Assembly (NCBI GenBank): GCA_028277225.1
Contig: JANQHB010000075.1
Span: 1 to 53,046, forward strand
Source: Chlorobium sp.
Lineage (GTDB): Bacteria > Bacteroidota > Chlorobiia > Chlorobiales > Chlorobiaceae
Reading direction: 5' to 3'
Length of the DNA: 53,046 bases
Both the position numbers and the translations under genes were made by a program. Positions 1 to 8,524 of this stretch are shown here, in pieces; position 1 is the stretch's first letter, and the number at the start of each line of letters is the position of its first letter. The notes beneath the pieces are model-generated. The model searched no databases, was not told the DNA's origin, and worked only from the letters and a program-made list of their open reading frames with translations.

Positions 1-98
1 GTGGAGTCCTCGGGTGTCCCCCCCATCCAGACATAGAATGCAAACGAAACCGCGAAGGTGACAATGATCAGAATTGCCGTGAATAATCCCTGTTTCAT
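1..98 (-). CDS. N-terminal fragment of a membrane protein, cut by window edge
   Basis: An open frame runs on the minus strand from an ATG at 98 to the window edge. It begins MKQGLFTAILIIVTFAV and continues through one clear hydrophobic segment (about residues 4-24) ending FYVWMGGDTRGLH. Only 32 residues are visible. The short start followed at once by a membrane helix resembles the first helix of MotA/TolQ/ExbB-type proton-channel subunits of Chlorobi/Bacteroidota. That would suit a region rich in TonB receptors, but it is a guess from very little sequence. No strong ribosome-binding site is seen. Confidence 0.45.
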   Translation of the reverse strand, partial: MKQGLFTAILIIVTFAVSFAFYVWMGGTPEDS

Positions 99-472
99 AG
101 CATGATTGATTTTTTAATCCATATTGAGAATTTACTGCCGATAGAAAAGACTGCTGTTCACGCTCCAACAAAAGTAGACAAATAAGAGAAACCTGAAAAA
201 CATGACACCGAATCCAGCCCGACACCTCAGCATTTTTTCAGTTTTGACCGTAAAATTTAGAAAAATGCTTTGTTTCAGGAAAAAATATTTTTCCATCTGA
301 TTGTCCGCGACGTTTCTGCGCCCAGTCGAACATCTGAACCTTCCTGTGCGGAGAATTGCTTCATGCTCTTTTTCACAGTATCATATGATGTAGGCAACCA
401 CTCATTCATTCGCCGGCATGAGGCATGCATCATAACACAGAGACGCTGTATACCGACAGGATTAGTCGAAAG
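99..472. other. intergenic region between divergent genes
   Basis: This AT-rich gap separates the minus-strand membrane protein from dnaG. It holds a TTGACC hexamer near 242 that could be a -35 element. No structured repeat, RNA or convincing reading frame is seen. Confidence 0.4.
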
Positions 473-2368
473 ATGATACCAGAAAACAAAATCGATGAAA
501 TACGAGAAAGCTGTGATATCGTCGATGTGATATCCGACTATGTGAAACTGCAGGCCTCGGGAAGAAATTTCAAGGCCTTGTCACCTTTCACTCAGGAAAA
601 AACACCTTCATTCATGGTCTCGTCGGACAAGCAGATCTATAAATGTTTTTCCAGCGGCAAGGGTGGCAATGTCTTTACGTTTATCATGGAAATGGAAAAG
701 GTCACTTTTCCTGAAGCTGTGGAAATGCTTGCCAAACGATGCGGCATCGATATCAGCAGCCACCTCAAAGGCACAGCCGTACCAGACAAGGATGAACAAA
801 CGGCACATGAAACCCTGAAATGGGCTGCAAAATTGTATAACCGGTTGCTGAACTCGGCGGATGGAAAAGAGGGCCTCTTCTATCTTGTCTCCAAACGGGG
901 ACTGAAACCGAAAACCATAACATCTTTCGGACTGGGCTTTGCACCCGACCAGTGGGATTACCTTTTCACCCATGCGAATCGTTCCGGCCTGCAACCGGAA
1001 CGGCTCGTATCGATCGGCCTCGTACAGAAGAGCTCGAAGAAGAACAGGTACTACGACTACTTCCGCAACCGGATCATGTTCCCGATCTTCTCGATCGGTG
1101 GGCAGGTTATCGGATTTGGCGGACGCACCCTGAGCAATGACAAAAACACGCCAAAATACCTGAATTCACCGGAAAGCAGGGTCTTCGACAAGTCAACGAT
1201 ACTCTACGGCCTTCACACTGCCAAAGACACCATACGAAAACAGGAGCTTGCAATACTCGTTGAAGGCTACATGGATGTCATCGCCCTTCACCAGGCAGGA
1301 CTCTGCAACGCAGTAGCCTCATGCGGCACGGCGCTGACCCTCGCCCAGGCCAAACTGCTGAAAAGGTATGCCGGGGATGTACTTTTTATCTACGACGGCG
1401 ACGAAGCAGGTTCCCGATCGATGCTTTCCGGTATTGACATTCTTGTCCAAAGCGGTTTGACCCCGTGGATAGCCGCTCTGCCGGAAGGAGAAGATCCGGA
1501 CAGCCTCGTGGGCAAACAAGGCAAGGACGGATTCCTTCGGTTTATTGAGAAAGAACGGATATCTTTCACCGATTTTCAGCTTGCTTTTTTTCGAAAGCAC
1601 GGCTCATTCGACCAGCCGGGACAAAAATCCGCAGCTGTCAAAACCATGCTGAAAACCATAACACTGGTTCCGGATACAGTCAAAAGAGAGTTTTACCTGC
1701 AGGAACTCGAAAAACAGGTTGGCATCAGTGTACCGGTACTGAAAACAATCATTGCTGAAGAACGGCTCGGCATAAAACGGTCACGTGGAACAGACAGGAA
1801 ATCAACCGGCTCTTCTACAAAAACAGAAAAGGAACAACAACTGTCTGTAGTTGAAAAAACGTTCATAAAAGCACTGCTCGAAAGCACGTTCTATGGAAAT
1901 GAAGTGCTTGAGTTCTGCATGTCCCACCAGGCACTGCTGAAACTTTCAAATCCTCTGGCCGCGTCGATACTGGAGCATCTTGTGAACCGATACAGGGAAC
2001 TCCATTCAGAAACCGGTGTCTACGTCGATATCACAAGGGAAATCAGCTCGTTTGAACGCACCGAAGCTCGTGATCTTGCATCCGGACTCCTGATGGACGA
2101 TCCCGTCAGCACCCACTGGCAGGACTCGGATGATGAACCGCAGGAAAAAGCCAGGAGGTGTCTTACCGCTTTTCTCGACGCCGTAAGGAAACTGATCATC
2201 GAAGACTTTCAGACAAAAAGAAAACTCCTGACAGAAAAGCTCCGCACTGCATCGAACCTCGAGACGGAAAAAAAGCTAACCGGAACGCTCCACCAATTGA
2301 GCAAGGACCAGAAAACAACGGAAACAGAGGTCGAAAAGATGATCGATACCATCCTGCAGAACCGGTAA
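473..2368 (+). CDS. dnaG: DNA primase DnaG (zinc-ligand-poor type)
   Basis: Replicative primase that makes RNA primers with the DnaB helicase. The chosen start is the ATG at 473 (MIPENKIDEI), the usual family N-terminus, giving 631 aa; an upstream in-frame ATG at 425 adds 16 unrelated residues. The N-terminal CHC2 zinc-ribbon region is present (residues 30-70), but the usual CPFH and CxxC ligands read S37-P-F-T40 and C58-F-S-S61, so three of four zinc ligands are gone. Related Bacteroidota/Chlorobi primases are known to show this, so it is probably a lineage trait. The TOPRIM core is intact, with VEGYMD near residue 263 and YDGDEAGSRS near 306. The DnaB-binding C-terminus is lysine- and glutamate-rich. 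The gene stands alone on the plus strand. Confidence 0.95.
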   Translation: MIPENKIDEIRESCDIVDVISDYVKLQASGRNFKALSPFTQEKTPSFMVSSDKQIYKCFSSGKGGNVFTFIMEMEKVTFPEAVEMLAKRCGIDISSHLKGTAVPDKDEQTAHETLKWAAKLYNRLLNSADGKEGLFYLVSKRGLKPKTITSFGLGFAPDQWDYLFTHANRSGLQPERLVSIGLVQKSSKKNRYYDYFRNRIMFPIFSIGGQVIGFGGRTLSNDKNTPKYLNSPESRVFDKSTILYGLHTAKDTIRKQELAILVEGYMDVIALHQAGLCNAVASCGTALTLAQAKLLKRYAGDVLFIYDGDEAGSRSMLSGIDILVQSGLTPWIAALPEGEDPDSLVGKQGKDGFLRFIEKERISFTDFQLAFFRKHGSFDQPGQKSAAVKTMLKTITLVPDTVKREFYLQELEKQVGISVPVLKTIIAEERLGIKRSRGTDRKSTGSSTKTEKEQQLSVVEKTFIKALLESTFYGNEVLEFCMSHQALLKLSNPLAASILEHLVNRYRELHSETGVYVDITREISSFERTEARDLASGLLMDDPVSTHWQDSDDEPQEKARRCLTAFLDAVRKLIIEDFQTKRKLLTEKLRTASNLETEKKLTGTLHQLSKDQKTTETEVEKMIDTILQNR

Positions 2369-2445
2369 ACAAGGAGTAATGAACGAGTGTGAATGCTCGT
2401 ACCCCCGCAGTCAGTTCCATGCCTTCTTTTCTAAGAATGAGAACC

Positions 2446-2820
2446 TCATCCGCGTCTCCTGACGATAACCCGAAGCAATACTGACACATAGACAAGGATA
2501 TTGAGCACAAGAACGAAAAGACCGAGGATGAACTGTATGTCAGGGGTCAGTTCCGCCGGATAGATCACCGGCAACAGATATTGCTCGATAAATCCCCCTT
2601 CGTAAGGCTCCTGTCTAGCCTTATGGCGCAGATAGTTCTCCAGAGGGGTAAGCGGACAGATCCATCCTCTCCATTCGATCAGCACAGCCCAGACCACCGC
2701 AGGAAGGTGGAACAACACAAGCCATCGCCACCTGAAAAGCAGCATTCCGCCTGCAACCGCAAAAAGGATAAACAGAAGATGGAGCACAAGAACAGCATCC
2801 GCCGCCAGACTGTAGAACAT
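2446..2820 (-). CDS. DUF2784 family membrane protein
   Basis: A 124-aa protein starting MFYSLAADAVLVLHLLFILF. It has three or four hydrophobic segments and the DUF2784 hallmark region around EWRGWICPLTPLE, followed by a short basic tail. The start is placed at the ATG at 2820; an upstream in-frame extension would come from repeat DNA and is unlikely. The function of the family is unknown. It is convergent with dnaG, 78 bp away, and has no functional partner nearby. Confidence 0.75.
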   Translation of the reverse strand: MFYSLAADAVLVLHLLFILFAVAGGMLLFRWRWLVLFHLPAVVWAVLIEWRGWICPLTPLENYLRHKARQEPYEGGFIEQYLLPVIYPAELTPDIQFILGLFVLVLNILVYVSVLLRVIVRRRG

Positions 2821-3187
2821 TATAAATAGTGACGTGTGACAAGTGACGAGTGACCAGAAGGTATAGCGCACTTTGTGCGCAGGAGGATGATTCAGTTGCC
2901 GAGCAATGAGCAACAGCAATGAGTTCTGAGTGGAAAGAAAAATGTCTTGTATCTTGACTCTTGATTCTTAGCTCTGTCAGTCTTCCCCTCGAAAAACCGC
3001 CCTCCCCTTCTTCTTATTCACGATTTACGATTCACGATCTCCCCAAGGTGCCTCGGAAAACCGCGGCAAGCAGTCCAATAGCTGCGTTGAGCGGTGCTCG
3101 GAATCCTCATGTACTGCATGTACACTCCGGTTCCTGTGCTCCGTTCGCCTTGCTCTTGAACCACTTGCCACGGTTTTACAAGGCACC
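2821..3187. other. repeat-rich intergenic region
   Basis: Contains degenerate runs of the type GTGACAAGTGACGAGTGAC (2829-2855) and CACGATTTACGATTCACGAT (3019-3038), which recur in other gaps of this window. An inverted-repeat element follows at 3045-3189. No gene is seen. Confidence 0.6.
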
Positions 3188-3189
3188 TT
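3045..3189. mobile_element. inverted-repeat element (MITE-like) at the glyA 3' end
   Basis: The ends form a 26-bp imperfect inverted repeat. The left end is AAGGTGCCTCGGAAAACCGC (3045-3064) plus GGCAAG. The right end (3164-3189) is its complement with only three differences. The right end supplies the last bases of the glyA stop codon. The inside shares the stretch CTGTGCTCCGTTCGCCTTGC with the element at 24.1 kb, so the two belong to related repeat families. There is no coding capacity. Confidence 0.65.
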
Positions 3190-4510
3190 ACGGTGTTGGT
3201 CCGAAATCGTTGAGCGGTAGATCCTGGCACATCGCCTTGACATCCTCTCTCACTTCCCTGCAGACCCTTTCGATCGAATCGGTGTTGGCCGCGCTGATGA
3301 CCCTGTCGATCAGACCGGCAATCGCCTCGGAATGCGATTCGTTCATTCCTCTCGTGGTCATCGCAGGCGTACCGACACGGATTCCGCTCGTCACGAACGG
3401 CGATTTGTCGTCGAAAGGCACCATGTTCTTGTTGACGGTTATCCCGGCCTCATGAAGCAGGTTCTCGGCGACCTTTCCTGTGACTCCCTTGTTGCGAAGA
3501 TCGATGAGCATGAGATGATTCTTTGTTCCTCCGCTCACGATATGGTAGTCAAGGGAGTTGAACCAGTCAGCCATAGACGCTGCGTTGCTCCGGACCTGCA
3601 GGGCATAGTCGCGGAACTCGGGCTGCAGCGCTTCACCGAATGCGACTGCTTTGGCAGCGATAATATGCATAAGCGGGCCGCCCTGGATACCCGGCATGAT
3701 CTCGGCGTCGATGACTTCGGACATCATCTTCGTACGAACGCCTTTTTTTGTTTTGACCGTGATCCCGAGAGGATTTTCGAAATCCTGCCCCATCATGATC
3801 ATACCTCCCCGGGGACCGCGAAGGGTTTTGTGCGTCGTGGTGGTCACAAAATGACAGTGCGGGACAGGGTCTTTCAACAACCCTGCGGCAATGAGCCCGG
3901 CCGGATGAGCGATATCGGCCATCAGGAACGCACCGACCCTGTCGGCAACCTCCCTGAACGCCTTGAAATCAAATCCCTGCGAATAAGCACTCGCCCCGCA
4001 GATAATAAGCTTTGGCCTGACTTCAAGGGCCATCTCTTCAACACGGTTCATATCGATACAGCCCGTTTCTTTTTCCACCCCGTAGGTATGTGCTTCAAAG
4101 AACTGGCCGGAAAAGTTGACCTTGCTGCCGTGAGTCAGATGACCTCCGTGAGAAAGATCGAGACCCATGATCCTGTCACCAGGTTTGAGAACGGCAAAAA
4201 GAACACCCATGTTCGCACTTGAGCCCGAATGGGGCTGAACGTTGACATATTCGCAGCCGAAAAGCTTTTTTGCACGTTCCCTGGCGACGTTCTCGGCAAT
4301 ATCGACAAACTCACAGCCCCCGTAATAACGTTTACCGGGATACCCTTCGGCATACTTGTTTGTCATCACCGATCCGCAGGCCTCCATTACAGCCCTGCTC
4401 GCAAAGTTTTCCGATGCGATCAGTTCAAGTGTTTCCGTCTGGCGCCTTACCTCACCAGTGATCGCACCATAAATTTCCTCATCCTGTTTCTGAAGGACAT
4501 CCATATTCAT
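3188..4510 (-). CDS. glyA: serine hydroxymethyltransferase
   Basis: Interconverts serine and glycine using pyridoxal phosphate and tetrahydrofolate, feeding one-carbon metabolism in the cytoplasm. At 440 aa it is slightly longer than the usual ~415-430. The N-terminal LELIASENFAS motif, the substrate loop NKYAEGYPGKRYYGG, the DIAHPAG motif and the PLP-lysine motif TTTTHKTLRGPRGG (K228) are all present. The start MNMDVLQKQDEEIY is typical. The stop codon lies in the end of the inverted-repeat element at 3045-3189, so the last few residues may have been altered by its insertion. It stands alone and is convergent with the DUF2784 side. Confidence 0.96.
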   Translation of the reverse strand: MNMDVLQKQDEEIYGAITGEVRRQTETLELIASENFASRAVMEACGSVMTNKYAEGYPGKRYYGGCEFVDIAENVARERAKKLFGCEYVNVQPHSGSSANMGVLFAVLKPGDRIMGLDLSHGGHLTHGSKVNFSGQFFEAHTYGVEKETGCIDMNRVEEMALEVRPKLIICGASAYSQGFDFKAFREVADRVGAFLMADIAHPAGLIAAGLLKDPVPHCHFVTTTTHKTLRGPRGGMIMMGQDFENPLGITVKTKKGVRTKMMSEVIDAEIMPGIQGGPLMHIIAAKAVAFGEALQPEFRDYALQVRSNAASMADWFNSLDYHIVSGGTKNHLMLIDLRNKGVTGKVAENLLHEAGITVNKNMVPFDDKSPFVTSGIRVGTPAMTTRGMNESHSEAIAGLIDRVISAANTDSIERVCREVREDVKAMCQDLPLNDFGPTP

Positions 4511-4869
4511 CTGACGTTGTTACCCCTTTCTGTTTTGTTAGTAAAAAATGGCCGGCTGGCTATGATCGTGAATCGTAAATCGTGATTAGTAAATAGTTAT
4601 TCTCATCGAACGCTGATACTCATTGGCGTTTTATTCCCCGCACCCAGACGGGCGAAAGATTTTTCGCCCCTACAAATCATTCAAATATTCTCCCTTCTTA
4701 CTCAGCACTCGTTGCTCAGCACTTAAAACCATACTCCTGCGAGTCGGAGCGAACTACTCCTGCGCAACAAAGTGCGCTACTTCCACCCCACATTTCCTGC
4801 CGTCCAGCCAACCAGCCAACTCTCTTGTCACTCGTCACTCGTTACTTGTAACTTGTAACTCACGTTTCA
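4511..4869. repeat. repeat-rich intergenic region with GGGCGAAA hairpin
   Basis: Holds degenerate direct repeats (AATCGTAAATCGTGATTAGT near 4570; CACTCGTCACTCGTTACTTG near 4839) and a perfect hairpin at 4650-4669 (GGGCGAAA, 4-nt loop, TTTCGCCC). The hairpin is of the short palindromic kind common between genes in Chlorobi genomes. It may end glyA or ribBA transcripts, but it lacks a long T-tract. No gene is seen. Confidence 0.55.
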
Positions 4870-6126
4870 TCACTTCCCCCTCAGATCCCTCTCTTCATCG
4901 TAAGTACAGGAACATCTGATCATATGCCCCATTTTATCCCGTTTCGTCTCGAGATATACCTGGTTGACAGAATTAGGCTCTATTTCAATGGATACTCTCT
5001 CGAGTATTTCAAGCCCATAGCCTTCCAGTCCCACAATCTTTTTCGGATTGTTTGTCATAAGGCGCATTTTTTTCACGCCCAGATCCTGAAGAATCTGCGC
5101 ACCAATACCGTAATCCCTGAGGTCGGCCTTGAATCCCAGCTTTTCATTAGCCTCGACGGTATCGAAACCCTGGTCCTGCAGATTGTAGGCCTTCAACTTA
5201 TTGATCAGGCCGATGCCGCGTCCTTCCTGCATAAGATAGACCAGAACGCCCCGCCCTTCCTTTTCGATCTGCTGCATGGCGGCCGCAAGCTGGTTACCGC
5301 AATCACAGCGCAACGATGCAAAAACGTCACCGGTCGCACACTGCGAGTGCACTCTCACCAGTACGGGATCATCGGTATCGACATCACCCTTGACAAAAGC
5401 AAGATGGTTCTGCTGATGATCGTCACAACAGGTTTCATAGGCAATCAGACGGAACTCGCCGTGTCGTGTCGGCAAATGCGTTTCCACCGAACGGTTCACC
5501 AGCTTCTTGAGCTTCATCTGGTAAGCGACAAGGTCCTTGATCGTAATCAGTTTGAGGCCGAATTTCTCCTTGATCTTGAGTAGCTCGGGTAACCGGGCCA
5601 TAGTCCCGTCATCATGCAGAATCTCGCACAACAGTCCGGCAGGAGAACACCCTGCCAGTTCTGCCAGGTCAACAGCCGCTTCCGTATGTCCGACTCTTCT
5701 GAGGACCCCGCCCTCCATTGCTCTTAGAGGAAATATGTGGCCGGGACGGGAAAAGTCGTCTGCATGACAGGCTGGATCACCAAGCATTTTTATGGCCATG
5801 TAACGGTCATAGGCCGAAATCCCGGTTGTCACGCCTTCGGCGATGGCATCGACCGAAACCGTAAAATTGGTTTCATGCTGTGATGTGTTCCTCTGCACCA
5901 TGGGATCGAGCTGCAGCTCTTTCGATCGGTCCATGGTCACGGCAACACAGAGAAGCCCCCGCGCCTCCTTGGTAATGAAGTTTACCATTTCAGGAGTCAC
6001 TTTTTCTGCCGCAGCTATAAAATCTCCTTCGTCCTCACGATCTTCATCATCGATAACAATGACAAGCTTACCCGCCCTTATATCCTCTATAGCAGACTCG
6101 ATTGAATCAATTCTCTTTTCTTCCAT
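4870..6126 (-). CDS. ribBA: bifunctional 3,4-dihydroxy-2-butanone-4-phosphate synthase / GTP cyclohydrolase II
   Basis: Catalyses the two entry reactions of riboflavin synthesis. Residues 1 to about 200 are the RibB domain, with the acidic metal/substrate motif DDEDREDEGD and the RPGHIFPL motif. The rest is RibA, with the zinc site in CATGDVFASLRCDCG (about residues 262-276) and the GTP-binding/catalytic stretch QEGRGIGL...NKLKAYNLQD. At 418 aa it has the normal length for the fused enzyme. It starts at MEEKRIDSIESAIEDI. No FMN riboswitch is obvious upstream; the 214-bp gap to carB is a divergent promoter region. Confidence 0.96.
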   Translation of the reverse strand: MEEKRIDSIESAIEDIRAGKLVIVIDDEDREDEGDFIAAAEKVTPEMVNFITKEARGLLCVAVTMDRSKELQLDPMVQRNTSQHETNFTVSVDAIAEGVTTGISAYDRYMAIKMLGDPACHADDFSRPGHIFPLRAMEGGVLRRVGHTEAAVDLAELAGCSPAGLLCEILHDDGTMARLPELLKIKEKFGLKLITIKDLVAYQMKLKKLVNRSVETHLPTRHGEFRLIAYETCCDDHQQNHLAFVKGDVDTDDPVLVRVHSQCATGDVFASLRCDCGNQLAAAMQQIEKEGRGVLVYLMQEGRGIGLINKLKAYNLQDQGFDTVEANEKLGFKADLRDYGIGAQILQDLGVKKMRLMTNNPKKIVGLEGYGLEILERVSIEIEPNSVNQVYLETKRDKMGHMIRCSCTYDEERDLRGK

Positions 6127-6340
6127 ACCTTAACGTAACAGATAGTTATGCGCAAGCGCTGTTTTTAACTCTTTAGTCATCCGAACCATAATGTAAAAAA
6201 ACTTCGTATACAAAACTCCGTCTTTGATTACCCTCTTCATTTTTGTATACTGCACGGATTTTCAGCTGCAACAGTATTTTCTTATCTTTGTAGCAAGTTC
6301 AAGCTATTCCTGTAAGTGCTTCTAAATCCATCCACACTGC

Positions 6341-8197
6341 ATGACCACAGCAGCTTCCGAACCTTCCGATGAAGTCCTGAGCCTTGCTCGTCTGCTTTCG
6401 AAAGAAAAACTTCACAAAGCAAAGGAGCACGGCTTTTCAGACTGCCAGATCGCCTATATTTTCAACGTTACCGACCAGACTGTCCGAGACCTCAGGGATC
6501 ATTACAATCTCCACTCCGTTTTCAAGACCGTCGATACCTGCGCCGCTGAATTCGACGCAAAAACGCCCTATCACTATTCGACATACGACGAGGAAAACGA
6601 GTCGATACGGTCTGACCGAAAAAAAGTCGTCATTCTTGGTGGCGGCCCCAACCGTATCGGACAAGGCATTGAATTCGATTACTGCTGTGTCCAGGCGGTC
6701 TTCGCTCTCAAGGAAGCCGGTTACGAGGCAATCATGATCAACTGCAATCCCGAAACCGTCTCGACCGATTACGACACTGCTGACAAGCTCTATTTTGAAC
6801 CGCTGACCTTTGAGGACACCATACGGATCCTCGATCATGAGAGGCCGCTCGGAGTCATCGTCAGCTTTGGAGGCCAGACACCGCTGAAACTCTCAACCAG
6901 GCTGGAAGAAGCTGGCGTTGCAATACTCGGCACGTCCTCAAAAGGTATCGACCTCGCTGAAGACCGAAAGAAATTCGGTGCTTTGCTCAGGGAACTCGGG
7001 ATACCACATCCGGACTACGATACGGCAATATCGTTTGAAGAAGCACAGGAAATAACCGCCAGGATAGGTTATCCTGTCCTGGTCCGGCCCAGTTATGTCC
7101 TGGGCGGCAGAGCAATGAAAATCATCTACAATGACGATTCGCTCAAGGAATACGTCGATCAGGCATTGTTCATCTCCGAAAAATACCCTCTGCTTATCGA
7201 CCGCTTTCTCGAAACCGCAGTCGAGTTCGACATCGATGCCCTTGCCGACAGTTCCGACTGTGTCGTGAGCGGCATCATGCAGCATGTAGAAGCAGCTGGT
7301 ATTCACAGCGGCGACTCGACATCGATCCTGCCTTACCACAATATCGATCCGCAGGTCATCGAAACAATGAAGGACTACACGAAAAGGCTTGCAAAAAGCC
7401 TCAACGTGGTTGGCCTCATGAATGTGCAGTATGCGGTACAGAACAACAGCGTTTTTGTTATCGAGGTCAATCCCCGGGCCAGCAGGACAGTCCCCTTTGT
7501 AGGCAAGGCAACAGCCATACCGCTCGTGAAAATTGCGACAAGGATCATGCTCGGCGAAAAACTCTCGGACCTTCGTAAAGAATACCGCCTGGCCGATTGT
7601 GACGAGCTTGGCATGAGCCACCTCGCGATCAAGGAACCGGTCTTTCCGTTCTCGAAGTTCCTCAAGTCCGGAGTGTACCTCGGACCGGAAATGCGGTCAA
7701 CCGGTGAAGCAATGAGCCTCGCCTATGATTTTCCGGAAGCGTTTGCAAAGGCATACCAGGCCGCGAACATGGAACTGCCCTTGTCCGGATCGGTATTCAT
7801 CAGTGTCAACAACCACGACAAGGACGACAGAATCCTTCGTATCGCAAGGGAACTCTACGATATCGGGTTCGATCTTGTTGCAACGGCAGGGACCCATCAG
7901 TTCCTTACTGACAACGGTATTGAATGCAAGAAAATCTTCAAGGTCGGCGAAGAAGGCCGTCCGAATATCTTTGATACGATCCGTCTCGGCAAAATCGACC
8001 TGGTTATCAATACACCGCTTGGCGAGAGAGCTCTCCATGACGAAGAAGCCATCGGAGCCGCTTCGGTCATGAACGGCGTACCGTTCGTTACGACAATCGA
8101 GGCTGCCGAAGCATCGGTCCAGGCCATAGCCTGCATCCGCCGTCAGGAATTCGGTATCAAGAGCCTCCAGGAATACGCAGCCTACCGTGACAGGTAG
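6341..8197 (+). CDS. carB: carbamoyl-phosphate synthase large subunit, C-terminal half (split CarB)
   Basis: Carries the second ATP-grasp module of CarB and the allosteric domain, for pyrimidine and arginine synthesis. The 618 aa contain, in order, the oligomerisation region (residues 10-75, FSDCQIAYIFNVTDQTVRDL), the ATP-grasp carbamoyl-phosphate domain starting with GGGPNRIGQGIEFDYC (about 102-117), and an MGS-like allosteric domain (about 490-615) with ATAGTHQFL and INTPLGERALHDE. A full CarB is about 1,070 aa. The N-terminal half is not in the window, so the gene is naturally split and needs a partner elsewhere, as known in several phyla. Its last 39 bp recur at 13981-14019. Confidence 0.93.
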   Translation: MTTAASEPSDEVLSLARLLSKEKLHKAKEHGFSDCQIAYIFNVTDQTVRDLRDHYNLHSVFKTVDTCAAEFDAKTPYHYSTYDEENESIRSDRKKVVILGGGPNRIGQGIEFDYCCVQAVFALKEAGYEAIMINCNPETVSTDYDTADKLYFEPLTFEDTIRILDHERPLGVIVSFGGQTPLKLSTRLEEAGVAILGTSSKGIDLAEDRKKFGALLRELGIPHPDYDTAISFEEAQEITARIGYPVLVRPSYVLGGRAMKIIYNDDSLKEYVDQALFISEKYPLLIDRFLETAVEFDIDALADSSDCVVSGIMQHVEAAGIHSGDSTSILPYHNIDPQVIETMKDYTKRLAKSLNVVGLMNVQYAVQNNSVFVIEVNPRASRTVPFVGKATAIPLVKIATRIMLGEKLSDLRKEYRLADCDELGMSHLAIKEPVFPFSKFLKSGVYLGPEMRSTGEAMSLAYDFPEAFAKAYQAANMELPLSGSVFISVNNHDKDDRILRIARELYDIGFDLVATAGTHQFLTDNGIECKKIFKVGEEGRPNIFDTIRLGKIDLVINTPLGERALHDEEAIGAASVMNGVPFVTTIEAAEASVQAIACIRRQEFGIKSLQEYAAYRDR

Positions 8198-8201
8198 ACC
8201 G
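8163..8201 (+). repeat. 39-bp direct repeat, left copy (carB 3' end)
   Basis: Matches 13981-14019 at 36 of 39 positions. It covers the final codons and stop of carB. Similarity stops abruptly at 8201. Together the two copies bracket the TonB/ABC/DUF4857 cassette like attachment-site duplicates. Confidence 0.85.
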
Positions 8202-8524
8202 GCTCACCCTCCTGACCTGTTTTCCGTTTTCTCCAAAAAACACACCTGCTCCCTCTGCCGAACGTCAGAAAGACAATCTGAAAAGTCCCGGCAGCAGTCA
8301 TGATCATCGGCACCTGATGCGATCTCATGGCAGTAAAAAAGATCACCAAGATCATCCCCATAAATTACTTAGAATTTGTCTAATTAAAATTAAGCTTTAC
8401 ATTAAGAGCGGTTGTTTCCTACTCTTATCCCCACAGCGGGATATTTTCAACCCTTTTTCTGCTTGCATGCCGGCAGGCAGAAAAACATGCAACCATTTTT
8501 TCAAACCCAGTAACAAAACCTGAC
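8198..8524. other. intergenic region between carB and the TonB receptor
   Basis: Holds the iron box/promoter (8370-8403) and then a leader of about 115 nt. The leader contains a hairpin at 8454-8485 (TTTTTCTGC ... GCAGAAAAA, 9-bp stem, partly paired loop). It could act as a terminator or attenuator ahead of the receptor gene. No other gene is seen. Confidence 0.5.
8370..8403 (+). promoter_or_regulatory. iron box and promoter for the 8.5-kb TonB receptor
   Basis: The 19-bp palindrome TTAGAATTTGTCTAATTAAA type is centred at 8379. Its TTGTCT (8376-8381) sits 16 nt before TACATT (8398-8403), giving the same -35/-10 geometry as the sRNA promoters in this window. A repressor on the palindrome would cover the -35 element. 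Confidence 0.65.

Noticed and set aside
270..476. 68-codon plus-strand frame upstream of dnaG
   Set aside because: No recognisable protein, overlaps the dnaG start, and contains several scattered Cys and low-complexity residues; likely chance.
3332..4222. Long plus-strand frame of 296 codons opposite glyA
   Set aside because: Antisense shadow of a clear serine hydroxymethyltransferase gene; no family resemblance.
4870..6340. FMN riboswitch before ribBA
   Set aside because: The 214-bp upstream region shows none of the conserved FMN aptamer blocks that I could recognise.
8454..8485. Sixth close copy of the small RNA upstream of the 8.5-kb receptor
   Set aside because: Promoter geometry matches, but the transcribed sequence lacks the CAACA/TGTTG hairpin and the GATTCTCCTT core; kept only as a leader hairpin.
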